From: Lepisosteus oculatus
Taxonomy: Eukaryota > Chordata > Actinopteri > Semionotiformes > Lepisosteidae
Assembly (NCBI RefSeq): GCF_040954835.1
Contig: NC_090718.1
Location: 11,485,532-11,549,531 of the forward strand
Reading direction: 5' to 3'
Length of the DNA: 64,000 nt
Position 1 is the stretch's first letter, and every line of letters begins with the position of its first letter. Below are positions 35,975-47,200 of this stretch, piece after piece. Position numbers and translations under genes: made by a program. A model generated the notes under the pieces. The model made no database searches. It saw nothing but the letters and a program-made list of their open reading frames with translations, and was not told where the DNA came from.

Positions 35975-36110
35975 ACTCCAGGAAAACCCAGAGGGATGCA
36001 ATACCAGAACTGGCCACAAGAAGCTTTCTCTCATCCTTCTGATGGCTGCTGCACGTGTAGGATTCTCATGACAGTGCCTGTCACGACTTAAAAAACACCC
36101 TTGAAATAAA

Positions 36111-37607
36111 TCGATTAAATGCATTGCAAAGTTTGGACTTTATTCTTCTTCTAAACATCTGACAGAAAACATTCACAGCCAGGCAAATTTAAAAAGAGGA
36201 TCCGTAACAGGGAGACAACTGTGACAAAACACTAAGCACACTATTTAAGCAGATGCAGACCCATCTACCTGGTAGTATGGTTTTGGATAATGGAGGGTCT
36301 GATGTAAAAGGAAGTTGATATTGATACCAAGTGAGTGGAAGTATTGTGAAACAAGTAGAAAAAGGGAGTGCTCACTACAGTATAATATAGGAGGGCTGCC
36401 TACTGTATATATAACCAAGACATTAAGAGGTAATGGAGAAGGGTTTGAATACAGAAAAGGCTTGTTTATGGTCAGTAATAACATCTAACCACATGCCATC
36501 AAAGAAAGCATTTGGCAGGATAGCAAAACAATCTACAGCTGCACCTTTGTTAAGGAATCAAGACCAGATTTGAACACCAAACACAGCAATATTTTTCAAC
36601 CCTGCTACCCCAGTCCATCACAGGAGACTGATGCAGAAAACAGACACATTTTAGTTCTCCCATGGAGGTACAAATAATGTCTTCTATCCCCTATTAAACA
36701 TGCAGATATCCAGAGCTTGGAGAAGAAAAAAAAGCAGCGTCCCACACTGTCCCATGTCTTTACGACATCCCCTGAAGCCCCCAGTAACGGAACGGGATGA
36801 GTCAGTCTTAGGCGGTGCTGGGAAGGGTGCGTCAGTCTTGTAGGGCGAAGGACATCGGACCGACTTAGCCAACCCCCCACCACTCGCTGAGAAATACCGA
36901 GTAATAATGCGATTAGGACCTGAGCTCCTCACACTGCTCGTCTGGAGCAGACGGAGGCAACAGGCGGGCTGAAAGCAGATCCCTAATCCGGTCGAGATCG
37001 GACAGACAAGGCTCCGCTCTCTTCCCTCCCTGGCACGCCAAACCTTCTGCTTCCCAGTCACTTTGGGGCTTCCAGGAGACATGCTTTCATGTCGTGTTCC
37101 ACTTCCGAGGAGTGCTGTGCAAAGACGAAACCCCTCCCCGCTATTCTGTCAGACGAGGTCTTTACATTTCAGCAGCAAACCTGCAAACGTGGTTTCGGAA
37201 GATGCCGCAGTCCTGCGTGAGTCCAGAGCTGTTGACAATCCAGGGGGGTGTTCAGCAAGGTCCAGGACACGTGTCAAGAGTTTTTTTTGTTTTGCTCCCG
37301 CGTCTCCCCCCTGCAGTGCCACAGTGTGATCTCAACTCTATCTCTGCGCGCGGCTCCGGTCTCTCCTCACTCGAGCAGAGACGAGCGGGCCTGCAAGCTG
37401 GTCCTGGCTGCTAAAAAACCACCCAAAAAAAACCCTCTGCTCTTAAAGAGGGGCAACGTGAACCCGAGCCGCTGGAGGAAACTGGTGTCTAGCGAGGAAG
37501 CCCTGGTCGATCCAACTGTCCGCTGTCGTGCTTGATGAGGGTGAAGGTTCTCTGCAATTCCGTCATTAAAAGACACTCTTCCTGGAGGAAGGAGTGAGGC
37601 TCTTGTC
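36111..37607. other. Spacer; 36,680-37,600 is GC-rich and may include the 3' UTR of the sushi gene
   Basis: 36,111-36,670 is AT-rich with nothing recognisable. 36,680-37,607 is GC- and CpG-richer, and open frames overlap on both strands as expected from base composition. It lies directly downstream of the stop codon of the - strand sushi gene, so part is probably its 3' UTR; I found no clear polyadenylation signal to mark the end. Confidence 0.4.
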
Positions 37608-40135
37608 TTAACCAGACAAAGCTAGGGGAGAGAAAGACAGTGTTGATTTTTGCAGAAAACAAAGGGGGGTGGGGGAGACAGCTTCTGCCTGATGGTAGTT
37701 CATTACATCAATGGCTTTAAGACGGAAGCTTGACATGAGCCCATGTGAATTCAAACTACTGTACAACAGATAAACTCCAGGTACCTACAACAAAGGTCTC
37801 CTTTCTTATATATCCGCCATACCGACAAAATGAGGCAGCTTTGTGGTTAAGACCAGGAGTAAATCAGATTTTTCTGATCAAACATCGCTGTGTGGGAAAA
37901 GATTAATGTGGTATACCGAGGTGAAAGGCAGCATGAAATGACAGGTAAACCATGGAAGAACACAGGAAGGTAACCAGACGGACCCTAGAAAGCCATGGAG
38001 AGCAAACCAATCGGATCATAAAATTAATACCACTTAATGCCATGACGTGCAAGTTTACACAGTTGTTTTCCAACCATAACGTCTTTCTCCAAGCAAGGGG
38101 CGCGAGGCAGAATACACCCTAGATGGGTTAGCAGTCTGGCACAGGACACACACACACACCAAGGCCAGTTTTCCCAGAAGCCAATTAACCCACCAGTATG
38201 TCTCTCGGTTGTGGGAGTAAACTGGAGCACCCACAGAAACGCGGGGAGAACATGCAAACTCCACACAGACAGCACCCCGGGTCCAGGGCTGAACCCAGGT
38301 CCGCAGCACTGGGAGGCAGCCATGCCCACGACCGCGCCCCCTCCCAGTTCTATGGGTCAAGGGTAATGGCTCCGGCTGCCTCAGATGTCTGTGCAACGCG
38401 GAAGCCGGGGCGCGAGCCGTCTGGGTCCGGGGCAGGCGGGGTCTGGCTGGCTCACCACAGGGCGTGAAGCAGTCGCACTCGCAGTAGTCGCAGCGCACGA
38501 ACCAGCGCTTCCAGCCCGACTGCTTGGTGACGCAGTTGTCGATCTTGACGCAGCCGTGGTGGAGCGGGCCGAGGTGCGTCTTGGCCGAGCAGGTGGAGGA
38601 GCAGCTGCCGTCGATGTCCTTCTCGTTGATCTCCAGCCGCCCCCGGAGACAGACCCCTGCGGGAAGAGGGAGCAGAATGGCCACAGTGCCAAAAGGGGGG
38701 CCGGGGGGGGGGGGGGGGGGAGAGCGAGAGGATGGGGTAACAGGCTTGTGGGTGTCTGAAAGAAAGGCCAGGGCACAGGGACACCTTGAAAGTACATATC
38801 CTGCTGTGTTGGGCCATGTCTGTTTAATAACAATGTTTTAATAAAAGTCAAACCCCGACTTTCCCATATTGAAAAACGTTTTTCTAGCTGCAAACGTTAG
38901 AATGTAGGTTTATGAACGTGACCTACTGGTAGAGCTGCTGGCGAGTTATCTCTGTGTTGAAAAGAAAAAACAAACAGTTAGGCTAGACAAGCATGAATTT
39001 CGAAGCTCAGGAGGTAGAAACAGTGCGGTCACCATGGCGACCGTGCGCTAGGCCTCTGCGAGCAGTGGGCCCAGTTGTTGCCACTCACGCATGCAAGCTG
39101 GCTTGGGGGTCCACTTCCCGTCCGACTGGCAGGCGCGGGCAGGGTCTCCGACCAGCAGGAACCCGGGCCGGCAGGCGTACCTCACCACGGAACCCACCCA
39201 CCAGTCGTTCCCGAACACCAGCGCGTTGAAGTCGGCGTCGGGTTTCCCACAGTTCACTGGGGGGTGGGGAGTGCAAGTATAGCAGTCACAAGAACACAAC
39301 AGCCTCTTCTCCGTTCTTCCTAATATATTGTTTCGATGAACTGCTTTATCATGGAACTACAAAACAAAAAAAACCTTTACAGGAGCCTCCTTGCAATAGA
39401 TCACAGCAAAAGTACAAGTCTGATTTAAAGTACAGTGAACTGGTCAAGAGGTTTTTAGAAAACGACTCAATTGTCAGCCTCCTGTGAAAAGTCATAAATA
39501 ACACACACACACACGATGAATTCATCTATTTACCTCACTGAACCTTAAAGCACTACTAAGCACTGGGACCTTGGCAAGAACACATACAGTTGCAACTCTA
39601 CTGCAGGAGTGAATTCTACATGACAGGTGAAGCACTGCAGGGTTGGGGTGAGGATGAGGGTCAGTGCGTCACTCTTTTACCTCGGCACAGGGACTTGGAC
39701 CCCAGCCAGCAGCAGCTGCCGTCCCCGCAGCGGTCTCTCTTCAGCTCCTTGTGCTTCCCCCGGCAGCCCCCCAGGCACAGGGGGGCTGTGCCCGACCAGT
39801 AGGTGTCGGGCTCCAACAGCGCCAGGCCTGCAGATCGCAGAGCAGGGCGTCAACATGGACGGCGGAGCTCACCAGTCCGTACAGGGCAGCCAGCAGGGCG
39901 CCTTTCCAGAATAGAGAGATGAATCACAATAGTTTTGCACTAAAACGGATCACCGAAATGAGAAAACCTCCGGGTTTTCAGCTCTAAAAATCACATACTT
40001 TTTTTAATCCCAAAAACAAGAGGCTCCTGCCTTACCGCTGCTCCCTTCCTCCTCCTCCTCTGCCTCCTGCGCTGGCACCTGTACGAACACCCCCGGAAAG
40101 GACCCCAGCAGCAGCAGGAGTGGCCCCATCCTCAT
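37608..40135 (-). CDS. Small secreted cysteine-rich protein with one sushi domain
   Basis: Five coding exons: 40,135-40,036; 39,827-39,681; 39,256-39,089; 38,656-38,456; 37,621-37,608 (630 nt, 209 residues). All introns are GT-AG in phase 1. Order: a signal peptide (MRMGPLLLLLGSFPG...); an acidic linker (QEAEEEEGSSG); a cysteine-rich segment 'YWSGTAPLCLGGCRGKHKE' to 'CGDGSCCWLGSKSLC'; one complement-control (sushi) module from 'VNCGKPDADFNALVF' through 'GNDWWVGSVVRYACRPGFLL' to 'CQSDGKWTPKPAC'; then a second cysteine-rich segment with 'LEINEKDIDGSCSSTC', 'GCVKIDNC' and 'GWKRWFVRCDYCECDC'. The final exon adds only ALSG and a stop. There is no membrane segment, so it should be extracellular. 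I do not recognise the gene. The two flanking cysteine clusters around one sushi module suggest a matrix or ligand-binding factor, but function is unknown. The tiny last exon is inferred from splice signals and phase. Confidence 0.75.
38060..38335 (-). repeat. Dispersed fish repeat in intron 4 of the sushi gene
   Basis: 'gcagaatacaccctagatgg', 'ccaattaacccaccagtatg', 'tcggttgtgggagtaaactg', 'gggagaacatgcaaactcca' and 'gggctgaacccaggtc' give the same phrase order as the fragment at 1.93-2.25 kb, and this copy is better preserved. Class not assigned. Confidence 0.7.
38703..38720 (+). repeat. Poly-G tract, 18 bases
   Basis: An uninterrupted run of G on the + strand, preceded by another G run (38,695-38,700). 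It lies about 50 bases upstream of the acceptor of exon 4 of the sushi gene, where it reads as a long poly-C in the transcript. Its exact length could be an assembly uncertainty. Confidence 0.85.
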
Positions 40136-43070
40136 GGCGAATGTCCGTCGGGCTGCGGTTTCAGTTCATCGTTGGCTGCCAATCTAACAGCAGAGCCTTC
40201 TTTAATCGTTCCCCTCTCCCTTACTTGACTCATTAACTTCCGTTCTCACCTTGAGCCACAAGATCACAAAGAGCAGGCACCACTTGTGATTCACCATTGA
40301 CTTGCCAACCAATCTTCTCTGAACTAGGTCCCCTCTGTGGATGTATTCACCCAAACATAAACAGGCAAAGGAAATGATGACTGAAACTGAGACTTTACCT
40401 CTCTCCCAGCTCCTTCATATTAATCGGAAGATCGTCATTTGGTGCTAGCAAGCAATCTTGAGCTAAACATATGCCAAGGAAGCTGGCATTTCTTATGATC
40501 CTTCACTTTCCAACTGCAGAGACACGAATATACTGACAAATAAACACAGGCTTTGTTTCCATCTCCCTTTAAGTGTGTCCCAATCCCAAGCTCGTGCAGA
40601 GGCTCTCCCGTTTAAACCACCAAGTTCCCACCCGACACAAGTCCCTGGTTAACAGACAGCAAGTCATGTGCTTGGTGCCCTAAGCCCCTGAGTAATCCTT
40701 TAAATGCAGATAAACAGCAGAAATCGCCTGGGGAGAGGGTAGAAGAGGAAGGCAGGGAAAATCAACTGGATGAAACCAGACCTATTCCAAGCTGTAAAAC
40801 CTGGTTTCATTAGATATCATGTCACACAAGCAAACGAACGACTCAGACCCAGCCTTTCCTGTGTGCTTAAACAGTGCGGAGCCCAGACAAACCACAGCTG
40901 ATCCTCACTGTGCCCACAAATGGAAAGATTAAGCACATTCAGCCCTTTGCCTCATTGGGCTCATGGAACAATTTGAAAAGACAATGGTTTTTCCGCTGAG
41001 ACGCGATTTCTTTTCCCAGGATAATGTGGGTTTGTTGACCAGGTGGGTCCACTAAGCAGATTAGTTTATGTTGGTATTAAAGGGTCCTGCTGTCCTGGTT
41101 GGGGGTGAATACCAGAGGAGAGTACACCATGCAGGCTATAAACTTTGACATGTTAACAAAACCGGTCCATTCCAGGATATTTGCTCAATATTTGTTCTAA
41201 AACACTTACACTGCACTTGAAGCGCATCTGCTTCATATTTTAACCCGCTTAATTTAATCTAATCAGGGATTATAATTCCTTCTCAGTCAGGCAGGTTGTG
41301 GTGAACCATGAAGTCGATTATTCCTCAGCCTAAACACTACAGTAAATATAATGAGCTCCACCCAAAGTGTTGGGCCTTAAAAAGACAAGAAGGGAGAGCT
41401 TTCCTTTACAGTATGAACCTAGTTTCCTAAAAATCAGAATGAACCGAGTTCAAGTTAAAATGACCTTGTTGATTTTGCTTTTCTTAGGATTTAACTGACA
41501 ACAAATACCCTGAGAACTCATTAAAGATCACGCTGCAAATATATGAAAACCAGAAAAATAAAATACAGGCACGAGAAAGGAAAACAAAAAACCCAGGGAT
41601 ACACTGACCAATTTTATATATAGTAATACTGCGTTGCAAAACAACATTTTACATTGCAAAGAAAAGAAAACAGAAGCTCCTGGCCCAGGTGTCATGTGTA
41701 GCTCAACCACTGCTCACTTGCGGGGCTCTCCGAGGATCAGAGCTGCTGTTTTTACAGGTCCGCTTCTCCTGCTGGCTGCAGCTCGTTCACTGTCCACCCG
41801 CCCCTCGACTTACAAACACCCGCCTAGAGCGCACTGCGACGCCCGTTTGGTGCAGCTGCAAAGAGAATTTGTGCTACAACAACAGCACGTCCATCACAGC
41901 CAAATGGAAGACACTATACCCTCAGAGCGAGACCTCCCCCGCCACATGTCCTCAATGCATCTGTGTGCTTAGACAGTGGAGACATTACTCTTGCCTACTG
42001 TATTAGGGCAAACAGGACAAACAAGCACTAACAATAGTGTTCTTACAGTACTTTGACAATTCAGTGCTGTTAGGATAAAAATAATACTGGACGACTGTCT
42101 AGGCCACTGGAAAGAATCAGAAAGCTGTGCATGAAAACTAATAGGAATTGCATTTTTGGTTTACAAATTTGCACCTTCATGTCCGAGGAACGGACTATGT
42201 TAATAAGTCAAGACATGGGTATAAGACCATTAAAACTAAAGGAATCACTGCCCACCCATAATCCACTCTAAACCTCTTGGGGAAGCACACTGAAGCATTT
42301 TAGCAATCCTTGACCCAGACAGAAGAAATCTCCATCTTTTCAGCAACCTGACTACCACTGCATACTGAATCCAGCCAGTGACCTGGCTTTATTAGTACTC
42401 GTGATAGGGTACAGTGCTGCAGCACAATAGTGCCCTCTAATGGTTCGCAGGATGTCAGGCAGTCTGGAATGCAAGCCATAGTGCAGATCATTGGGTTTTC
42501 CATTAGTGCAAAACTCAAATAGAAATTTCATAGGAAATTTACAAGAGACTGTCAGAAAGACAACAATTAATATGTATTCAGGTTAATAAGATGTCTTTTT
42601 GAATTAAAAACCAAGGGTAATATAACCTATACAAATTTCATCTTAAGCTTTTCACATTTCTAAACTCATGTGGCATAAAATATATTTTTTTTCCCCAAAA
42701 CACTAATGCCATGCAAAAATAAATCAGTAAGGAAACTCCATGAAAATGCAGCTGTTTCACCCACCACTAATCAGGATTCACAGGGATGCAGAGTACGAAG
42801 GACACAGCTGCCTTAGTGTGTAGCCGCTGTTAAACTGCCATGCAGACTTCAAGTTCAATGACAATGTGCAGGTTTATGTCAAAAGAGACATAAAAAAAAT
42901 ATATCATTCTCCTTCCCTGAAGAAGCACAGGCAGTACAGTAGAAAGCACATTAAAAAAAATTGTTCACATAAACACAGCAACTTCCAAAGTCCAAAACTC
43001 CTTCTATTCAACAGGAACATCATTCTACACCAGTGTATGGCCAGTGGTATAATGGCAGTTGTCATTGTTC
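40136..43070. other. Upstream region of the sushi gene, no other gene seen
   Basis: About 3 kb. The first few hundred bases should hold the promoter of the sushi gene, but no TATA motif is obvious. The rest is AT-rich with scattered short open frames. No exon is recognisable. Confidence 0.45.
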
Positions 43071-43074
43071 TATA

Positions 43075-43255
43075 TTTACTGGGCCGATGCCAACTTACAT
43101 TTGTCATCATTTATACAGCTGGGTATGTTCCTGGAGCAATCTGGGTGAAGGATCTCGCTCAAGGATACAACAGCAGTGTCTCACCTGGGATTTGAACCCA
43201 CCACCTTGAGTCCTAACTGTTCAACACTGCAACACCACTTCCCTAACTACTTCCA
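43075..43255 (-). mobile_element. tRNA-derived SINE, reverse orientation
   Basis: On the - strand the element reads 'gtggtgttgcagtgttgaac', then a B-box-like 'ggtgggttcaaatcccaggt', then 'tgagcgagatccttcaccca' and 'gattgctccaggaacatacc'. This is the widespread fish tRNA-head SINE with its conserved body, and it is moderately decayed. Confidence 0.7.
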
Positions 43256-43329
43256 CTAACAGTAACTCATTCAATGGATTTTTCAGAAGGATGGATTTAA
43301 TGGATAGTTGCTTAATACTCCAAATCGCT

Positions 43330-43760
43330 TTTATCAAAAAACGTTCTTTGGGGCTTCCCGAGGGGCTGGTCCCAGGTCAGGTTGGGCTCTACGATCGCGG
43401 GGTTACGACCTGGGACGTGTCACTAGGTGGTACCTACCGGGATCAGCCGAGTGTCAAAGCCATGGGTGGGATTACTCAGCTTTTGGTGACACTGCCCCCT
43501 GTGGCCACCAGGGAGCTTGCAGGCATGCAGAGCCATCAGTCAAGTGATGATTCCCCAGTAGGGGACTGTACTGAGCAGCCTGCAAGGTGTTAAGACAAGT
43601 GACTTGCATGAGGCTGGGAGGGGTCTGCCTACACTTTCCCCCCTGTGTGCGGTCACAGGGTCCTCAGCTGTGAGACATGAGCAGGGCTGCTTTGGTCCCA
43701 GTGACACTGTCTGGAGACCAAGACTAACTCTACCAGCCAACACAGGGGCTGATTGTCAGA
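43330..43760. repeat. Possible tRNA-derived SINE or old repeat
   Basis: 'ggggcttcccgaggggctgg' and 'ggggttacgacctgggac' are weakly reminiscent of a tRNA A-box and B-box, and the segment is GC-richer than its surroundings. No second copy is in the window, so this is tentative. Confidence 0.25.
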
Positions 43761-44280
43761 GTACCAACAAGTGGTCCCGAGCAATATGGTACCGATATGG
43801 ACACACATCCTACTCACCCTTGTGTGTCAGGATGTTCACATTCAAGACCTTAATTTAAAAAAAAAAAACAGCTTTATATAACTGAAAAAAAAAATCAAAA
43901 TTAACATCCAGTCCAAGTAAAAAGTAAAAAAAATAAAATAAAAAGCTCATAACTCATACAACTTACAAGAAAACCCAGAACAAGCATGCAGCTTCACTTT
44001 AAAACAATGCACTTCTGCATCGTCCTGTATATTCCTTGCCTGAAAATGTGCCCCCAGCATCACTGAAAGGCGAATCTCTTCCTGGAAAGCCCACAAACGA
44101 AAGCGAATAAACCGGCCAGAGACATGGCCTGTGCATCACGGCGGACAAGCGAGATGCCTCCTGTTCTCCCCCCCCGTCCCCGTCTTGTCCGAGTCCGGTG
44201 GGAGCGCCCACGGCGCAGCGCGTGACGGCTCCTCTCCGTGCCGGAGGTTTGACGCGAAGCCTGTTCCCCCCCCGGGCCCG
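43761..44280. other. 3' flank / 3' UTR of HINFP
   Basis: Directly downstream of the HINFP stop on the - strand. The - strand reads C- and G-rich for about 150 bases, then AT-rich with long homopolymers around 43,857-43,945. No canonical AATAAA is found on the - strand, so the transcript end is uncertain. Confidence 0.4.
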
Positions 44281-47200
44281 CTACACCACCTCCATGCCCA
44301 GATGCTGCGCCGTGTCCTGCAGCTGCAGCATGACGCTGCCCCCGTCCTCCTCGCCCCGTCGCCCCGCCCCCTCCGTCTCGGGGGCCTGCGAGGGGCTGCT
44401 GCTGCTGGTCAGCACGTAATAGACCGTTTCACTCTCGCCCATCTCGTTGGTCCTGTTCTCCACCCGGATGACGGTACTCAACGCCTCCCCCTGTGCCCCT
44501 CCGTCATCCGGTCTTCCTCCTGCTCCGTTCTCCAGCACCATCCCTCTCGCACCTGCCACCTTCACCCCCGGCGCTTCCCCGCCCTCAGATCCCTTGTTGG
44601 ACCCATCCGGGGCGCCGGCATCCCCCGGTTCCGGCCCCAGCTCCAGGCAGTCCGCGCGCGCGCCCTCCCCCGCCGCCAGCCTCTCCTTCATCAGCTGCTC
44701 GGTCAGCTCCACGCTCTCGTAGCGGATCAGCTGCAGGCGCATGAAGCCGTCCTCATGCTCCTTGTACCTGAGACAAAAGGAGGGGCGGAACGCTTAAACC
44801 TGAACGTTTGTTGTTGTTTTTTTTACTCAAATCTCACGATCTGGCCCACCTAGATTCGAAAAACACCTCCTTGTTTGTTATTTTTTTGCCGCTGCGTATT
44901 CAAGGAGCTCACCGTCCTCCAGAGCTGCTCTCAAAAGAATCTGGAAGAACAATTATTTCTTTCAGCTCGAACGGACGATAGTGTACGGGTGCTTTGCCAT
45001 CTACAGTATATGCCTGCACTGGTGCTTGAGCCCTGATGCACTTGACGTTTGTGTCTGTCACAAGAATGTGCACACAACCTTGTAAACCCAGGACTTTTTC
45101 CCAAGTCCCTCAGAGGAAATGGAACTCAAATTTGCGTGTCTTAGTACAGGCAGCTAATATCCTGGACTGCACCTTTTTATTACTTTTTGCTGAACGGAGG
45201 CATCTCTCACCCTTGCACGTATACCCGTGTCTGCTTTGCGCGTCTCTTGCATTTCGGCGGTGTGCTGTGACCGTACCTGAATCTGGGATGCCCCGACGGC
45301 CATTTGAACTGGTGTTTCTTCCGGAGGTGGGAGGTGAGGTTGTTCCCCCTGGTGAAACACTTCTCACACACGTGGCACTTGTACCGCGGCGTCAGATCTC
45401 CCTGCGGGGACAGGAGTTCAGACACAGCCTGCAAACCTGCCTGGGCTTCCGTTTGTGAAATATGACAGGACTGAGCCTTGCCCATTCATCCCCTAACCCA
45501 CCCCCCCCCAGAACAGATTCACGTCCAGGACCAACAGCAGCAACCAGTAAATCCAATACTTGATTGCAACTTTCTAGCAGGTGCTGTAAAGAAAGATACA
45601 GGAGCAGGAAGCCACTAAAAGCGAAACGGTCCAGGGTCACGGGTTCGGGTGGAGAGGATGGGTTCGGGTTCGGGTTCTCATTCGTTCTCACCTCATGCAC
45701 TCTCCGGTAGTGCGACTTGATGGAGTGCAGAGAGCGCGTGGCGAAGCTGCAGTCCAGAAACTCGCAGCGGTAGGCCGGATCGCTACTGTGGGTGTCCAGG
45801 TGCCTCCGCAGGTCGATCAGGTTCTTACAGCTGCAGGGCACAAACGCAGGGCATGGGGTTCAGGGCGTAAGACTGCCCTGCTGCGGAGCAGCTGAAGCCA
45901 TTTCAGGTTAGGGTTTGGCTTATCTCCCGTCACGCCCGACAGCGAAAAACTGAAGCGGATGAAACCGCTTTGCAAAGAGAGGCTGTCTTCACAGGAACTT
46001 GACCAATATACAAACTGTAGGTAACATTTACCTTAAGCAACACACGCAACATACAACATACTACATATTGCAGAAACACACAGCAACGCTATTAACAGAC
46101 TACCAGGGCTAGCACCTGCAGGAAACAAACAAAAACCCACATGTATATACCTCAAACACAAAACATAAGCCCACGCACCCTGTGCTGTTAAGACAGCAAA
46201 CTTGTATACGGAAAGCAATTTGCAGAGCACCCAGGAAACACCATGGTGAAGTAATGCTGACAGAAAGATTTGTTACATTCAAAACTCAAGATGGTCTCAA
46301 GACTTCTTTCTAAGAATGATAGCAACAATTCAGTTCCTCCAAACAGATGCTTTTAACTGACCGAAGCCTGAATTGTCCACCCCGGGTTGCCCAGAGAGGG
46401 GGACAGCTCCCCCTACCTGTACTCGCAGTACTCGCAGCTGTAGGGCTTCTCGTTGCTGTGCCTGAACTTGATGTGGTTTCTGAGGGAAGAGGGGGACGGG
46501 CAGGTCATCTCACACAAGGGACACTTGTAATGGTTCACTGGCAGGACGAGAAGGGACAATCAGACAATGGACATTATGCTGTAACAGAAGTTCAAGTAGG
46601 TGGCTGCGTCAGCATGCGTAGGCTGCAAAGGAACAACTAAAGGTTTATTCCAGGCTGAAAAGAAAAGAATCACAACGTTTCAACTGTGGAGCCTTCTTCA
46701 GGTGTTCCATTATTCTGTAGTGTCAGGCATGTTTGCATGACTCATGAAAAAGAAAAACTGTAAAAACAAGGAATAAGCAGCGATCATGACTGATCAGGGA
46801 GCTTTTCACTTTTCACTTGGGGGCGAGTTAGTGGAGCGTCTCTTTGTGACCAATTCATTCTTCCAGGGGTTGGAATCGTGAAGGGTAACAATTTCGTTAA
46901 CAATTCTCTTAACATGTGCTTTTTGTACAAGGCAAAGCTTAATGCACGAAAGTGCACTGTCCCCTTAATTGAACACCCTAAATGACCACAAAGGCGCAGA
47001 CAAGTGTTCTTACACCAGAGATATTATGCACTGGTCTAGCAGATTTTCTCCCACTTCAAACATGATAATAATTTAAGAGATAACTTGGTGTAATTAAAGC
47101 TTGACTGGACCAGACATTTCCATTCCATATGGATCTTTTGGCTCTTGCCCCAAGGTAAAAAACATATTCTGAGAAAACAGAGCCTAACTGTTGAGTGACT

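Noticed and set aside
18632-36110. Full transcobalamin or intrinsic factor gene with an alpha-barrel
   Set aside because: I looked for barrel-type helices between each promoter and the beta-domain exons and upstream of A, and found none. Each copy has its own signal-peptide exon spliced in phase to the beta domain.
36605-37576. Overlapping open frames on both strands
   Set aside because: Explained by GC-rich composition; none has a recognisable domain or consistent splice sites. The tract more likely includes the 3' UTR of the sushi gene.
38381-38893. Alternative - strand frames across sushi exon 4
   Set aside because: They are out-of-frame readings of the cysteine-rich exon, giving Arg/Pro/Ala-rich nonsense; the chosen frame keeps the cysteines and matches all splice phases.
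43075-43255. tRNA gene
   Set aside because: The B-box-like motif is clear but the cloverleaf cannot be completed and the flanks are SINE body; the same holds at 25.65, 30.88 and 58.2 kb.
44131-44853. Long + strand open frame of 240 codons across the HINFP last exon
   Set aside because: It is the antisense of the GC-rich final HINFP exon, with Pro/Arg/Ser-rich low-complexity content, and has no independent support.
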